The notes below the pieces were generated by a model that saw nothing but the letters and a program-made list of their open reading frames with translations, searched no databases and was not told where the DNA came from. Both the position numbers and the translations under genes were made by a program. Source: Mangrovicoccus sp049603835 (GTDB taxonomy: Bacteria; Pseudomonadota; Alphaproteobacteria; Rhodobacterales; Rhodobacteraceae). Taken from it: 64,000 nucleotides of DNA. Within the stretch, counting starts at the first letter, position 1; every line of letters begins with the position of its first letter. The stretch spans positions 124,001 to 188,000 of the forward strand of contig JBMYSZ010000002.1 of assembly GCA_049603835.1 (NCBI GenBank), in the 5' to 3' direction. Positions 42,821-51,188 of this stretch are shown here, piece by piece.

Positions 42821-43938
42821 GAGGTTTTCCTTTTCTGAGCGGGGGCGTTTGCCCATCGCCGGATTTGCCCCGCGATCCGTTCGGCTGGCAAAACGATCGA
42901 GGCCCCGTCTTTTTCAATAAGTTTTTTCGGCATGCCCCAGACAGCGGCCGTCTCTTCGGACTCAGCGATGGTCCGGGCACCGCCATGATGCATCGCGGCC
43001 ATTTCGGTTGAGCCATCATCCCCCATCCCGGTCAGCATCACCCCAAGCAGGTCTGGCGGGTCGAAATTGTCCAGGGCCGATGCGCATAGGCGCGAAACAC
43101 TGGGATGCCAGGTATGGCGCGGATCGGGTTCGACTGGTTTTGCGATGATCCGACGAAACCGATGCGACACGACCACATCCCTTGCGCCCGCCGCGATATA
43201 GGCATGGCCCGGTTCAAGCGGCATGGGGCGCGCCAGTTCGTGGATTTGCAGATCGCATTTTGTTGCAAGCCGTTCCGAGAAAATCCGGGTGAAACGCGGC
43301 GGCATATGTTGGCAAATGAGGATCGGCACAGGAAAATTGCCGGGTATGGTCCAAAGGATGTCCTCCACCACTCGCGGGCCGCCGGTGGAACTGCCAATGA
43401 TCACCAGTTTAACCCCGGTCGGCGCCTCTGAAGGATCGCCAAACTCAGGGTCAAAATCTGGGTCTGTCTCTTGCTCTAACTCTCGGTCTAGCTTGGCGGC
43501 GCTTTGGGGCTTTGCTGGGCGGCGATCCCGTTTCGGAGCCGAGCGCGTCTGACTGCCCGCCGCAGCGCGAACTTTGGCGCGCAGCTCTTCGAATATTTGC
43601 TCTAGGCTAAGCGATACTGTGCCGTCAGGTTTCGTCACATAATCTGTAGCGCCGAGTTCTAGTGCCTCAAAAGTCGCGATCGCGCCTTTTTCCGACAGGG
43701 AAGACACCATTATTACGGGGCAGGGGCGTTCCTCGATGATATGGGCGAGACAAGTCAAGCCATCCATCCTCGGCATATTTATGTCGAGAGTGATGACGTC
43801 AGGCTGAAAAGCATGCAGCTTTTCTAGCGCATCAACGCCATCCCGTGCGGTTTCCACCACAATATCCGGCTGATCAGCAAAACAATCCTTCAGCATCCTG
43901 CGCATCAAGGCGGAGTCGTCGACGATAAGCAGCCGCAT
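42811..43938 (-). CDS. cheB: Protein-glutamate methylesterase CheB
   Basis: 375 residues. The receiver (1-120) has phospho-Asp52 in LDINMPRMDG. A charged linker of about 50 residues follows. The methylesterase domain has the triad Ser184 (GSSTGGP), His211 (CQHMPPRF) and Asp308 (TGMGDDG). It removes methyl groups from receptors when phosphorylated by CheA, giving adaptation. The gene starts 23 bases after the cheW-type stop and overlaps the HEAT gene. Confidence 0.95.
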   Translation of the reverse strand: MRLLIVDDSALMRRMLKDCFADQPDIVVETARDGVDALEKLHAFQPDVITLDINMPRMDGLTCLAHIIEERPCPVIMVSSLSEKGAIATFEALELGATDYVTKPDGTVSLSLEQIFEELRAKVRAAAGSQTRSAPKRDRRPAKPQSAAKLDRELEQETDPDFDPEFGDPSEAPTGVKLVIIGSSTGGPRVVEDILWTIPGNFPVPILICQHMPPRFTRIFSERLATKCDLQIHELARPMPLEPGHAYIAAGARDVVVSHRFRRIIAKPVEPDPRHTWHPSVSRLCASALDNFDPPDLLGVMLTGMGDDGSTEMAAMHHGGARTIAESEETAAVWGMPKKLIEKDGASIVLPAERIAGQIRRWANAPAQKRKTSCR

Positions 43939-43961
43939 TTCCCGTCCTCCCGATCCGTGCC

Positions 43962-45578
43962 TTAGTCAACCTGCATGGCCGCAAATTCCGCCTCGGCATG
44001 GGCTAGGTCCTGGTCGGTGATGTCATGCTCGTCGACGAGTGCCCCGGCCTCTAGCAATAAGACCATGCGTTTGCCGCCATCGAAATTTGCAACCCGCCCG
44101 ACCAGCTGGTCTGCCTCTGGCGACAGGCGCGGTGGTGCCTCCAGGGCATTTTGCGGCACACGCAAAACTTCGGAGACACTATCAACGATAAAGCCAGTGC
44201 GCACCGCATCCACATTCAAGACAAGGATACGTTGGCGATCATTGCGCGGAATGGATGGCAAGCCAAAGCGCCGGCGCATTTCCACAACCGGAAGAACCAT
44301 GCCGCGCAGATTGATCACCCCTTCGACGCTGTCAGGGGCGCGGGGAACTTTGACCAGACGGTCTGGGATGCGGATGATTTCTTGGACTTGGTGGATATCT
44401 ACGCCGAATTCCTCGTCGGCAAGCTTGTAAACAACCATCTGAATTTCGTCAGTCGCGCTGTCCTCCATCTCTGTATCCTCTTGGGTTTCTTCCCCTTCCG
44501 TGTCCCCATCTTGGTCCATTGCGCGGGCCAGCCCGTCTTTCAGGCTTTCAATGTCAAAAAGCGTTGCTGCCGACAGGACCGAAACCAATCGCTGCCCGTC
44601 ATCTAATCGGCAGATCGCCTCGATTTCACGGGTGGCACCACTTTTGAGACCGGCAGGCACGGGTTCCTGCACCGTTTCCGGGATGCGAAGAACTTCGCGG
44701 ACCGTGTCCACAACCACACCGATCCGAGTTTCTTCGCCATTGTGATCACAAATACGGGTCACAATCACCCGGTGGCTATCGGAATGCTCGGGCTGTTCTA
44801 GGCCAAAGATCCGGCGCAGACTAACCAGCGGCAGTAGCCTATTGCGCAGGCTAATCAGGCCCGTAATTTCCGATGACACGCCCGGCACTTTGGTAATGCG
44901 TTTGGGCACCCGAACAATTTCATCGACCTCGGCAATGGGGAAGGCATATTCCTCCCCTTCGACGGCGAGGGAAACCAGCTGGATCACATCCTCTTCGGCT
45001 GCGGGACCGGCTGAATTACCGGTATCCATTGCTCCGGCTGTTTGCCTTTGTCTTGCTCCATCTCGCTCCGTTTGAGGGAAATGCCGCCCGATTAAGGCCA
45101 GCGGGTCGATTAGCTGGATCAGCTCCTCATCGCCGAAATTCTTGACCACGCCGGTCATCATTTCGGACTTTAAGGTGCGCTCAACCGTATCAACCGGTTC
45201 GATGAGGCCCGCAGGAACGCTAAGAACCCGCGCGACTTGGTCGACCAATAGCCCGAAATTATCGTCGCCATTGATGACGATCACGCGGCTGGCATCCGTG
45301 GCCTGCTCCGTTTGCAGTCCCATAATCCCGCGCAGATCAACGATGGGCAGGACATTGCCGCGAAGATTGGTCAGCCCGATCAAGACTTGCGGGGTCATTG
45401 GAACCTTGACCGTTGCAGGGACGCGGATGATTTCCTGGACCAAGGCAATGGGGAAGGCGAAAATTTCCCCATCAAGCGAAAAGCTCACACATTGAAAAAC
45501 AGAGTTATCCTCGGTGATTTCCTCGGCCGCCTCAGTTTCAACAAGCTCAGTGTCGGGCTCGCGTTCAGCAAGTGTCAT
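43962..45578 (-). CDS. Three-domain CheW scaffold protein
   Basis: About 538 residues with three CheW domains: roughly 25-165 (QCVSFSLDGEIFAFPIALVQEIIRVP), 195-345 (QLVSLAVEGEEYAFPIAEVDEIVRVP) and 385-525 (QMVVYKLADEEFGVDIHQVQEIIRIP). Each has the NLRG/SLRN-type motif (TNLRGNVLPIVDLR, ISLRNRLLPLVSLR, INLRGMVLPVVEMR), the second altered. Acidic linkers join them. Normal CheW has one domain; a triple one could cross-link more receptor and kinase units, matching a receptor with two tips. I start at ATG 45578 with GGGAG upstream; an ATG at 45608 is possible. Confidence 0.9.
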   Translation of the reverse strand: MTLAEREPDTELVETEAAEEITEDNSVFQCVSFSLDGEIFAFPIALVQEIIRVPATVKVPMTPQVLIGLTNLRGNVLPIVDLRGIMGLQTEQATDASRVIVINGDDNFGLLVDQVARVLSVPAGLIEPVDTVERTLKSEMMTGVVKNFGDEELIQLIDPLALIGRHFPQTERDGARQRQTAGAMDTGNSAGPAAEEDVIQLVSLAVEGEEYAFPIAEVDEIVRVPKRITKVPGVSSEITGLISLRNRLLPLVSLRRIFGLEQPEHSDSHRVIVTRICDHNGEETRIGVVVDTVREVLRIPETVQEPVPAGLKSGATREIEAICRLDDGQRLVSVLSAATLFDIESLKDGLARAMDQDGDTEGEETQEDTEMEDSATDEIQMVVYKLADEEFGVDIHQVQEIIRIPDRLVKVPRAPDSVEGVINLRGMVLPVVEMRRRFGLPSIPRNDRQRILVLNVDAVRTGFIVDSVSEVLRVPQNALEAPPRLSPEADQLVGRVANFDGGKRMVLLLEAGALVDEHDITDQDLAHAEAEFAAMQVD

Positions 45579-45636
45579 AGCAGGATACTCCCGTGCTTCA
45601 GAAGACATTGCGACCGGATGGGAAAAGCCATCGCGA

Positions 45637-47577
45637 TCACACGCTCTGCAGCTCGTCGGCAATCGCGGCGATGCTATCGATTGCGATGGCCAATTCTTTA
45701 CCGCCTTCGCCTTGCTGATTTGCAGCGGAGGATGCTTGCCCAGAGGCGGTCTGCGCCTGTTCTGCGGCGGCGGCGATCTGTTCCATGCCTTGTTTGGCGC
45801 TGCCTACTGCCTCTGCGATCTCTTGGGCGGCATTTTGGATATTGCGGTTGCCGTCCAGCACTTTGACCATGTCATCGCTGACCCGCGCCATCTGATCGAT
45901 AGTGGTCTTGGCGCGTTCGACTTCCGTTTTAGAGGCTTCGGCCGTGCCCAAGAGATCGGAGCGAACAATGACAATTTGGTCTTGAATAGACTTGACCATA
46001 TCTTTGATTTGCTCGGCATTTTGAGCCGCATCATCGGCGAGATTTTGGATATCGGTGGAGACAACGGCAAAGCCCTTGCCATATTCCCCGGCCCGCGCCG
46101 CTTCGACCGCGCCATTGACCGCCAGCATGCTGGTCTGGATCGCCACATTGGCGATGGCATCGACGATTTTGTCAATCTGGCGGCTGATTTGTTCTAATTC
46201 TTGGATTTCGCGGGCCGATTTCAGGCCAGTATCCATTGCGGTACTGATCCCGCCGATGATTTCGTCCACCGCGCCTCTGTTTTGCACTAAAAGCGTGCTA
46301 ATGGCGTCGCCCTTTTGAAGCGCCTCGCCAGCGCGTTCCTGAGCGCTTCTGGCATTGGCTTCGATCTCACTAATCCCGGCGACGCCTTCTTCCACCGCTG
46401 CCGCTTGGGTGCCGGCGGTTTCCGAAACCTGGTCGATGGCAGTTATGATCTCTGAGCTGGCTCTGTTCAGCTCTTCGATGGTTGAGGCCAGCTCCTCGGC
46501 GGCGGCGGCAACATCCTCGGCTGATTTTGCGATATCGGTAGAGTTCTTAAGCTCCTCAGAAAGATCGTCCAAATCCGCCGCGGCACGTTCGGCATCCGAC
46601 AATGCGCGCGCTTGCATTTCCACCGCTTTCCGAGCCTGTTCAGCAGAGGCGGCTTGTTCCTCGGCTGCGGCGGCGACAGCATCGGCACCCTGAAGCGCCT
46701 GGGTTGCCGCGCGTCCCATTTCTTCGGCATTTGCCGCCAGTTCACGGGCGCCGATCATGATTTCGCTCATGTCGGATTTGATATCCTCAAGCTGGCTGGT
46801 GACCGCTTTGCCCTTTTCGACCTCTTCCGCGGCCGTGGCAGCCGAACCGCGCACCCCATCGGAAATATCCCGTGCGCCAGACTGGATCTGCTTGATCAGC
46901 GTTTCGATATTTGACGCATTCTTTTCCGAGGCTTCGGCGAGTTTTCGCACCGTATCGGCCACAACCGCAAAGCCTTTGCCATGTTTACCGGCGCGCGCGG
47001 CTTCGATGGCCGCGTTAAGGGCAAGCAAATTGGTTTGATCGGCGATGCGAATGACTTGGTTTACCGCCTCAATGATGCCTTGGGCTTGTTGTTCAAGCTC
47101 TTCCATCAATTTGACCGAGGCTTCCTGCCGCGATGAGGCATGGCTCACATTTTGAATGAGAATGGTGACATTATCATTGGTTGTGTCCAGCAATTGCTGA
47201 AGGCCCGAGTTGATTTCCCGCGATTGAATTGCGGCCTCTGACTGGGTCTTTACCAGTTGGTTGACCTGAGCCATGGCAGAGGCGCTTTCTTCACTGGCAG
47301 AGGCGGCATCCTCGGCGCCAGAAGAAATCTGCTGCATCGCTTTGGCCAGTTCCTCTGTCGCGGCTCCGGCCTCGGCCACACCGCTGGAAAGATCTGCAGA
47401 GGCGGATGCGATCCTTTCAGCGGCATGCTGTTGCCGTGCCAGGGTGCGTGCGCGCTGCCGTTTTTGATCGGCGGCCTGGGACGAGCCACGCCGAGACGTC
47501 GCGGTTCCGAAATCCGCGTCCAGTTCTTCTTCGGTCTTTTTTTGCTTTGGGGGGCCGGAACGTTTGACAAGCGCCAT
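45637..47577 (-). CDS. Soluble methyl-accepting receptor with two signalling tips
   Basis: 646 residues, no signal peptide or membrane helix and no recognisable sensor domain. Nearly the entire chain is receptor-type coiled coil. Two hairpin tips are present, exactly 300 residues apart: IADQTNLLALNAAIEAARAG (178-197) with KGFAVVADTVRKLAE, and VAIQTSMLAVNGAVEAARAG (478-497) with KGFAVVSTDIQNLAD. The second departs from consensus at several points (IQTSM, NGAV). This looks like two receptor units fused in tandem. The N-terminus is basic and charged (KRSGPPKQKKTEEELD). It is the first gene of the operon and the only receptor in the window. Confidence 0.9.
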   Translation of the reverse strand: MALVKRSGPPKQKKTEEELDADFGTATSRRGSSQAADQKRQRARTLARQQHAAERIASASADLSSGVAEAGAATEELAKAMQQISSGAEDAASASEESASAMAQVNQLVKTQSEAAIQSREINSGLQQLLDTTNDNVTILIQNVSHASSRQEASVKLMEELEQQAQGIIEAVNQVIRIADQTNLLALNAAIEAARAGKHGKGFAVVADTVRKLAEASEKNASNIETLIKQIQSGARDISDGVRGSAATAAEEVEKGKAVTSQLEDIKSDMSEIMIGARELAANAEEMGRAATQALQGADAVAAAAEEQAASAEQARKAVEMQARALSDAERAAADLDDLSEELKNSTDIAKSAEDVAAAAEELASTIEELNRASSEIITAIDQVSETAGTQAAAVEEGVAGISEIEANARSAQERAGEALQKGDAISTLLVQNRGAVDEIIGGISTAMDTGLKSAREIQELEQISRQIDKIVDAIANVAIQTSMLAVNGAVEAARAGEYGKGFAVVSTDIQNLADDAAQNAEQIKDMVKSIQDQIVIVRSDLLGTAEASKTEVERAKTTIDQMARVSDDMVKVLDGNRNIQNAAQEIAEAVGSAKQGMEQIAAAAEQAQTASGQASSAANQQGEGGKELAIAIDSIAAIADELQSV

Positions 47578-48118
47578 TTGGATCTCCCGAGATTGGCAAT
47601 TGCACTTCCCCGCCTTGCAAATGGACTAAACGGAAGCGTTTTGTGAGCTATAGTTTAGCGGCAAGCTCCGGCAGCTGTGTGAAGAAAAACTAAAACCAGG
47701 GCCGCTTTTTAGGGTCTTGGTAAAGACGGTTTGGTGAATTCCCTTTGGTCAAATTGGCTCCTGATAGGGGCCTGACTTTGGGGAGAATTATCGGCTGAGA
47801 GAGCATTTTTTAAATGCTCGGGCGCGGATCCGAAAAGCGACCAATTCGGAATACTGCATGGATGACCTAAGGAGAGTTTGAAAAAATTTGCCATGAATTC
47901 AAGCGTCCAGCTGTGGGAAGCAGAGCGGATGATGTTGCCGGGAATTTGCGGGTCGAGAATTTCTCTGACCTATCCGAAACTCGATTGACGCTTGGGGTGC
48001 TCTAAAAAATTCATTTCAATTTTGCGGGATATTTTTACGCCCAGGCATCGCCATGGGGCCGGGCCCGGCGGTCGGATCTAGGCGCGCTGAGGCAGCGTAA
48101 AAGGGTTAATCACTGCAT
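47578..48118. other. Non-coding gap upstream of the chemosensory operon
   Basis: A 541-bp AT-richer stretch between the receptor gene and the DMT transporter, both on the minus strand. Short open frames here have no ribosome site and low-complexity translations, so I see no gene. It holds one inverted repeat: GAGCATTT (47801-47808) and AAATGCTC (47812-47819) with three T between, about 225 bp upstream of the receptor start and without a T-run after it. It probably contains the operon promoter, which I could not fix. Confidence 0.6.
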
Positions 48119-48997
48119 TTAGGCCTTGGCCTGGGCCTCGCGCAGGAAGGTATAGATGCCGCTGGCCACAATGATCGCCCCGCCCAGCAGGGTCCAGATC
48201 TCGGGCGATTCCCCGAAAAATACGGCGCCAATGACGATGCCGATCACTAGCGAGACATAGCGAAAGGGGGAAATCACCGCCATCTCGCCCAAGCGCATGG
48301 CATGGACCATGGCAAGATATCCCGCGAGCAAAGCAGCGGCGCCCAGGCTGATCAATCCCAGCTGGGCCAGGGTCACGGGCTGCCATCCGCCTTGGGCCAG
48401 CATCAAACCCAGACTGACCAGCAAAAGCGCCGCCGAGCCCAAAGCGGCCAAAAGCGTTGCGGGGATTGTGGGCCCCAAAAGCCGAGTGCTGATATCTCTC
48501 AGACAGACACTGGCCACCGCAGCCAGCACCAGCAAAGCGGCGGGGCTGAAGGCTTCGCTGCCGGGGCGCACGATCAGCAAGACACCGCCAAACCCCACAG
48601 CAATCGCCAACAAGCGACGCGCACCGATGGGCTGGCCCAGAAAGACCACCGCAGCCAGGGTCACCGCAAGTGGTTGAAGCTGCACAATCGCCGTGGCCTC
48701 GCCCAGGGGCATCAATGTCAGAGCGGTGGCGTAAAAGCAGATGATCAAGACCTCGCCCAAGCAGCGCTGGCCGATCAGCCTTGCGTCGCGCTTATTCGGG
48801 CGGCAGCGATACGCGCCGTCGCGATAGACAAGATAGGCTAGCCCAGCGGTCATCAGCACATGGCGGATAAAGATGATCTGGAATAAGGGCAGCTCTGTGG
48901 CCACGGTTTTGACCACCGCGTCCGAGCTGAGCATCGTCGCCATGGCGATCACCATGAACAAGATCCCGCGCCGATTATCGGTCATTTGCGACGACAT
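48119..48997 (-). CDS. DMT-superfamily (EamA) transporter
   Basis: 292 residues with about ten membrane helices in two EamA repeats (about 12-140 and 150-288). The first repeat has the family's FIRHVLMTAGL and LMPLGEATAIVQLQPL; the second has AMRLGEMAVISPFRYVSLVIGI and a Gly-rich last helix. It begins 9 bases after the uxuA stop, reading in the same direction, so the two may be cotranscribed. An export role for a sugar-acid or amino-acid-like metabolite is possible. It is unrelated at detail level to the DMT protein at 9505-10383. Confidence 0.85.
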   Translation of the reverse strand: MSSQMTDNRRGILFMVIAMATMLSSDAVVKTVATELPLFQIIFIRHVLMTAGLAYLVYRDGAYRCRPNKRDARLIGQRCLGEVLIICFYATALTLMPLGEATAIVQLQPLAVTLAAVVFLGQPIGARRLLAIAVGFGGVLLIVRPGSEAFSPAALLVLAAVASVCLRDISTRLLGPTIPATLLAALGSAALLLVSLGLMLAQGGWQPVTLAQLGLISLGAAALLAGYLAMVHAMRLGEMAVISPFRYVSLVIGIVIGAVFFGESPEIWTLLGGAIIVASGIYTFLREAQAKA

Positions 48998-49006
48998 GCG
49001 CAGGGC

Positions 49007-50170
49007 CTAAGCCGCAAGCTGGCGCAAAGCCTGCAAGACGCCGCGCAGCTCGGCCAGCCCGCGCAAACGTCCGATCAGCGGATAGCCCGGCGCGGTTTTG
49101 CGGCGCTGGTCATCTGCCATGGCATGGCCGTGATCGGGGCGGAAGGGCAGGCTCGTCTGGCGGCGCGCCTCTATCGCGAGGGCCTCTTGCAGCACCGCGA
49201 CCATATTCACATCGCCGGTCAGATGCGGCGCTTCGTGGAAGCTTGCCGGATCGGCTTCGCGACTTGTGGAGCGCAGATGCAGGAAATGCACCCGATGTCC
49301 GAATTCGCGTAGCATGGCGGGCAGGTCATTATCCGCGCGGACCCCAAGCGAGCCGGTGCAGAAAGTCAGCCCATTGCTCGGACTGTCGATCATCGCCAGC
49401 AGCGCGCGCAGATCTTCGGCGGTAGAGACTATGCGCGGCAGCCCGAAAAGCGGGCGGGGCGGATCATCGGGATGCATGCCCAAAACCACCCCGGCCTTTT
49501 CCAGGCGCGGCACGACCAGTTGCAGAAACTGTGCCAAATTGCGGCGCAGCTGATCATGGTCGATCCCATCATAGCGCGCCAGCTGAGCGCGGAAACTTTC
49601 GAGGGTAAAGCTTTCTTCCGATCCCGGCAGCCCAGCGATAATGGTGCGGGTCAAGCGATCCTGGGCCGCGCGATCCATCTGGGCGAAACAGGCGGCGGCG
49701 CGGGCGCTCAGTTCGGGGCCATGCTCCTCTGCCGCGCCGGGGCGTTGCAGAATATGGATGTCGAAAGCGGCAAACTGATCATTGTCAAAGCGCAGACATG
49801 TGGCCCCATCGGGCAGAACATAGTCTAGATCGGTGCGGGTCCAATCCAGCACTGGCATGAAATTATAGCAGATCCGGTGAATCCCGCAGGCGGCGATGTT
49901 CAGCGCGCTTTGAGCCCAGGCCTCGGCATAATTTTCCCAGCCCGGCGCGCCGGTTTTGATATCCTCATGCACGGGGATGCTTTCCACCACCTCCCAGCTT
50001 AGCCCGGCGGCCTCGATCATCTGGCGCCGCTCGGCAATCGCCTCGATCGACCAAACCGCGCCATTGGGCAGTTCATGCAGGGCCGTGACAATACCGGTCG
50101 CGCCGGTCTGGCGGATATCGGTCAAACTCACCGGGTCAGAGGGACCAAACCAGCGCCAAGTTTCGATCAT
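49007..50170 (-). CDS. uxuA: Mannonate dehydratase
   Basis: 387 residues, near the family's usual 390-400. Signature text: METWRWFGP-like start (IETWRWFGPSDPVSL), GATGIVTALHELPNGAVW, WEVVESIPVHEDIK, YNFMPVLDWTRTDL, metal ligands in GMHPDDPPRPLFGLPRIVST, FCTGSLGVRADN and RPDHGHAM. It dehydrates D-mannonate to 2-keto-3-deoxygluconate in glucuronate breakdown. The ATG at 50170 has AAAGG upstream; a longer reading overlaps the regulator gene. It lies 34 bases after the GntR gene. No uxaC, uxuB or kdgK is seen nearby. Confidence 0.93.
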   Translation of the reverse strand: MIETWRWFGPSDPVSLTDIRQTGATGIVTALHELPNGAVWSIEAIAERRQMIEAAGLSWEVVESIPVHEDIKTGAPGWENYAEAWAQSALNIAACGIHRICYNFMPVLDWTRTDLDYVLPDGATCLRFDNDQFAAFDIHILQRPGAAEEHGPELSARAAACFAQMDRAAQDRLTRTIIAGLPGSEESFTLESFRAQLARYDGIDHDQLRRNLAQFLQLVVPRLEKAGVVLGMHPDDPPRPLFGLPRIVSTAEDLRALLAMIDSPSNGLTFCTGSLGVRADNDLPAMLREFGHRVHFLHLRSTSREADPASFHEAPHLTGDVNMVAVLQEALAIEARRQTSLPFRPDHGHAMADDQRRKTAPGYPLIGRLRGLAELRGVLQALRQLAA

Positions 50171-50204
50171 AAGAACGCCTTTCTTGCAGAGATCACCACC
50201 GCCC

Positions 50205-50972
50205 CTAGCCCTGATCCGCGCTCTGCGGGCGCGCCTCGGTCGGGGGTTGGAAAAGATAGCCGTCAAATTCCGGGTCATCGATATCGGAAATTTCCAGCAG
50301 CGTATCGCGCACCCGGCCCAGATGGGACCACATGGCTTGGCGCGCGGCTTCGGGATTGCGGGCGCGCAAAGCATCCAAGATCGCCTGATGATCCTCTAGC
50401 CAAGCGCCGCGATAAGTCTGGTCAAAAATCCGGCCATGCAGCTTCGCCCACATTGGGCTGCGGTCGCGGCTGGCCCAGAGCTCTTCGACCATCGTGGTCA
50501 GTACGGAATTTTGCGTCGCCTCTGCGATCAGCCGGTGAAATTCCTGGTCATGGGCGTAATCCTCGCCCCCGCCACGTTCCATATAGGCGCGCTCTTGGTC
50601 CAAGACGGCGCGCATCTTTAGGATATCGGCTTTGGTGACTTGTTCGGCGGCAAATCCGGCTATGGCGCTTTCCAAAAGTTGGCGAGCTTGCAGCAGCTCG
50701 AAAGGCCCCACATCATCGGCTGGCGCGGTCTGACTATCTGGGCTGGGGGAGGGCGGCTCTAACAGATATATGCCAGAGCCCTGGCGGACTTCGACCAACC
50801 CCTGGATTTCCAGCATGATCACCGCTTCGCGCACCAAAGAGCGGGACACGCCCAGGCTTTGCGACCATTGCCGTTCCGTATCCAAACGGCTGCCAGGGGG
50901 CAGGCCGCGGCGGATGATCTCGGCGCGGATCATCGCCGCGACATCGTGATAGCGCCTGTGGTTTTGGGTCAT
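50205..50972 (-). CDS. GntR/FCD-family regulator, UxuR/ExuR-like
   Basis: 255 residues. The winged helix is at about 8-70 (HDVAAMIRAEIIRRGLPPGSRLDTERQ, SQSLGVSRSLVREAVIMLEIQGLVEVRQGSGIY). The FCD domain has the metal-binding Asp/His pattern in DYAHDQEFHRLIAEATQN and DHQAILDALRARNPEAARQAMWSHL. This is the FadR subfamily branch that contains UxuR and ExuR. It precedes uxuA on the same strand, and a site matching the UxuR consensus lies upstream at 51064-51075. It probably represses uxuA and the divergent glycosidase until a hexuronate or mannonate is present. Confidence 0.88.
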   Translation of the reverse strand: MTQNHRRYHDVAAMIRAEIIRRGLPPGSRLDTERQWSQSLGVSRSLVREAVIMLEIQGLVEVRQGSGIYLLEPPSPSPDSQTAPADDVGPFELLQARQLLESAIAGFAAEQVTKADILKMRAVLDQERAYMERGGGEDYAHDQEFHRLIAEATQNSVLTTMVEELWASRDRSPMWAKLHGRIFDQTYRGAWLEDHQAILDALRARNPEAARQAMWSHLGRVRDTLLEISDIDDPEFDGYLFQPPTEARPQSADQG

Positions 50973-51063
50973 GGCTTTTGGCGGTTTGGGCTGGGTCTAG
51001 TGGTGGAGCTTGCTGGGCTTAGCCTTGGCGCGGAACCGATCACGCGTCAAGTGGTCTGATTAA

Positions 51064-51075
51064 TTGGTTGACCAA
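51064..51075. promoter_or_regulatory. UxuR/ExuR-type operator
   Basis: TTGGTTGACCAA is a palindrome (TTGGT-N2-ACCAA), flanked by AA on the left and AAA on the right. This fits the known UxuR/ExuR site, whose core is ATTGGTNNACCAAT. It lies 92 bp upstream of the divergent gntR start and about 110 bp before the glycosidase start. Confidence 0.7.
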
Positions 51076-51103
51076 AAATCCAAGCTAGATAGAGTTGTGC
51101 TGA

Positions 51104-51129
51104 ATTGGTCGATAACTGTGCTGACCAAT
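51104..51129. promoter_or_regulatory. Spaced pair of UxuR-type half-sites
   Basis: ATTGGT (51104-51109) and ACCAAT (51124-51129) are the two halves of the same operator, moved apart to a 14-bp spacer. Together with the full site 40 bp away they could let two dimers bind cooperatively over the glycosidase promoter. Confidence 0.5.
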
Positions 51130-51143
51130 GGGGGGGAGTATTT

Positions 51144-51188
51144 ATGCGGATCACGGTATTTATCCGAGCGGCGGAGTGCGGCCAGTGA
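51144..51188 (+). other. Possible leader peptide ORF overlapping the glycosidase start
   Basis: ATG at 51144 follows GGGGGGAG by a good distance and opens 14 codons (MRITVFIRAAECGQ). Its TGA at 51186 overlaps the GTG start of the glycosidase gene as GTGA. This would permit coupled translation. It may equally be chance. Confidence 0.35.

Noticed and set aside
47801..47819. GAGCATTT/AAATGCTC hairpin as a terminator for a gene to its left or right
   Set aside because: No T-run outside the stem on either strand and no gene ends next to it; kept only as an inverted repeat.
47709..47894. 61-codon open frame on the minus strand in the gap above the receptor gene
   Set aside because: No ribosome site, proline/serine-rich composition without any motif, and lies where the operon promoter and leader are expected.
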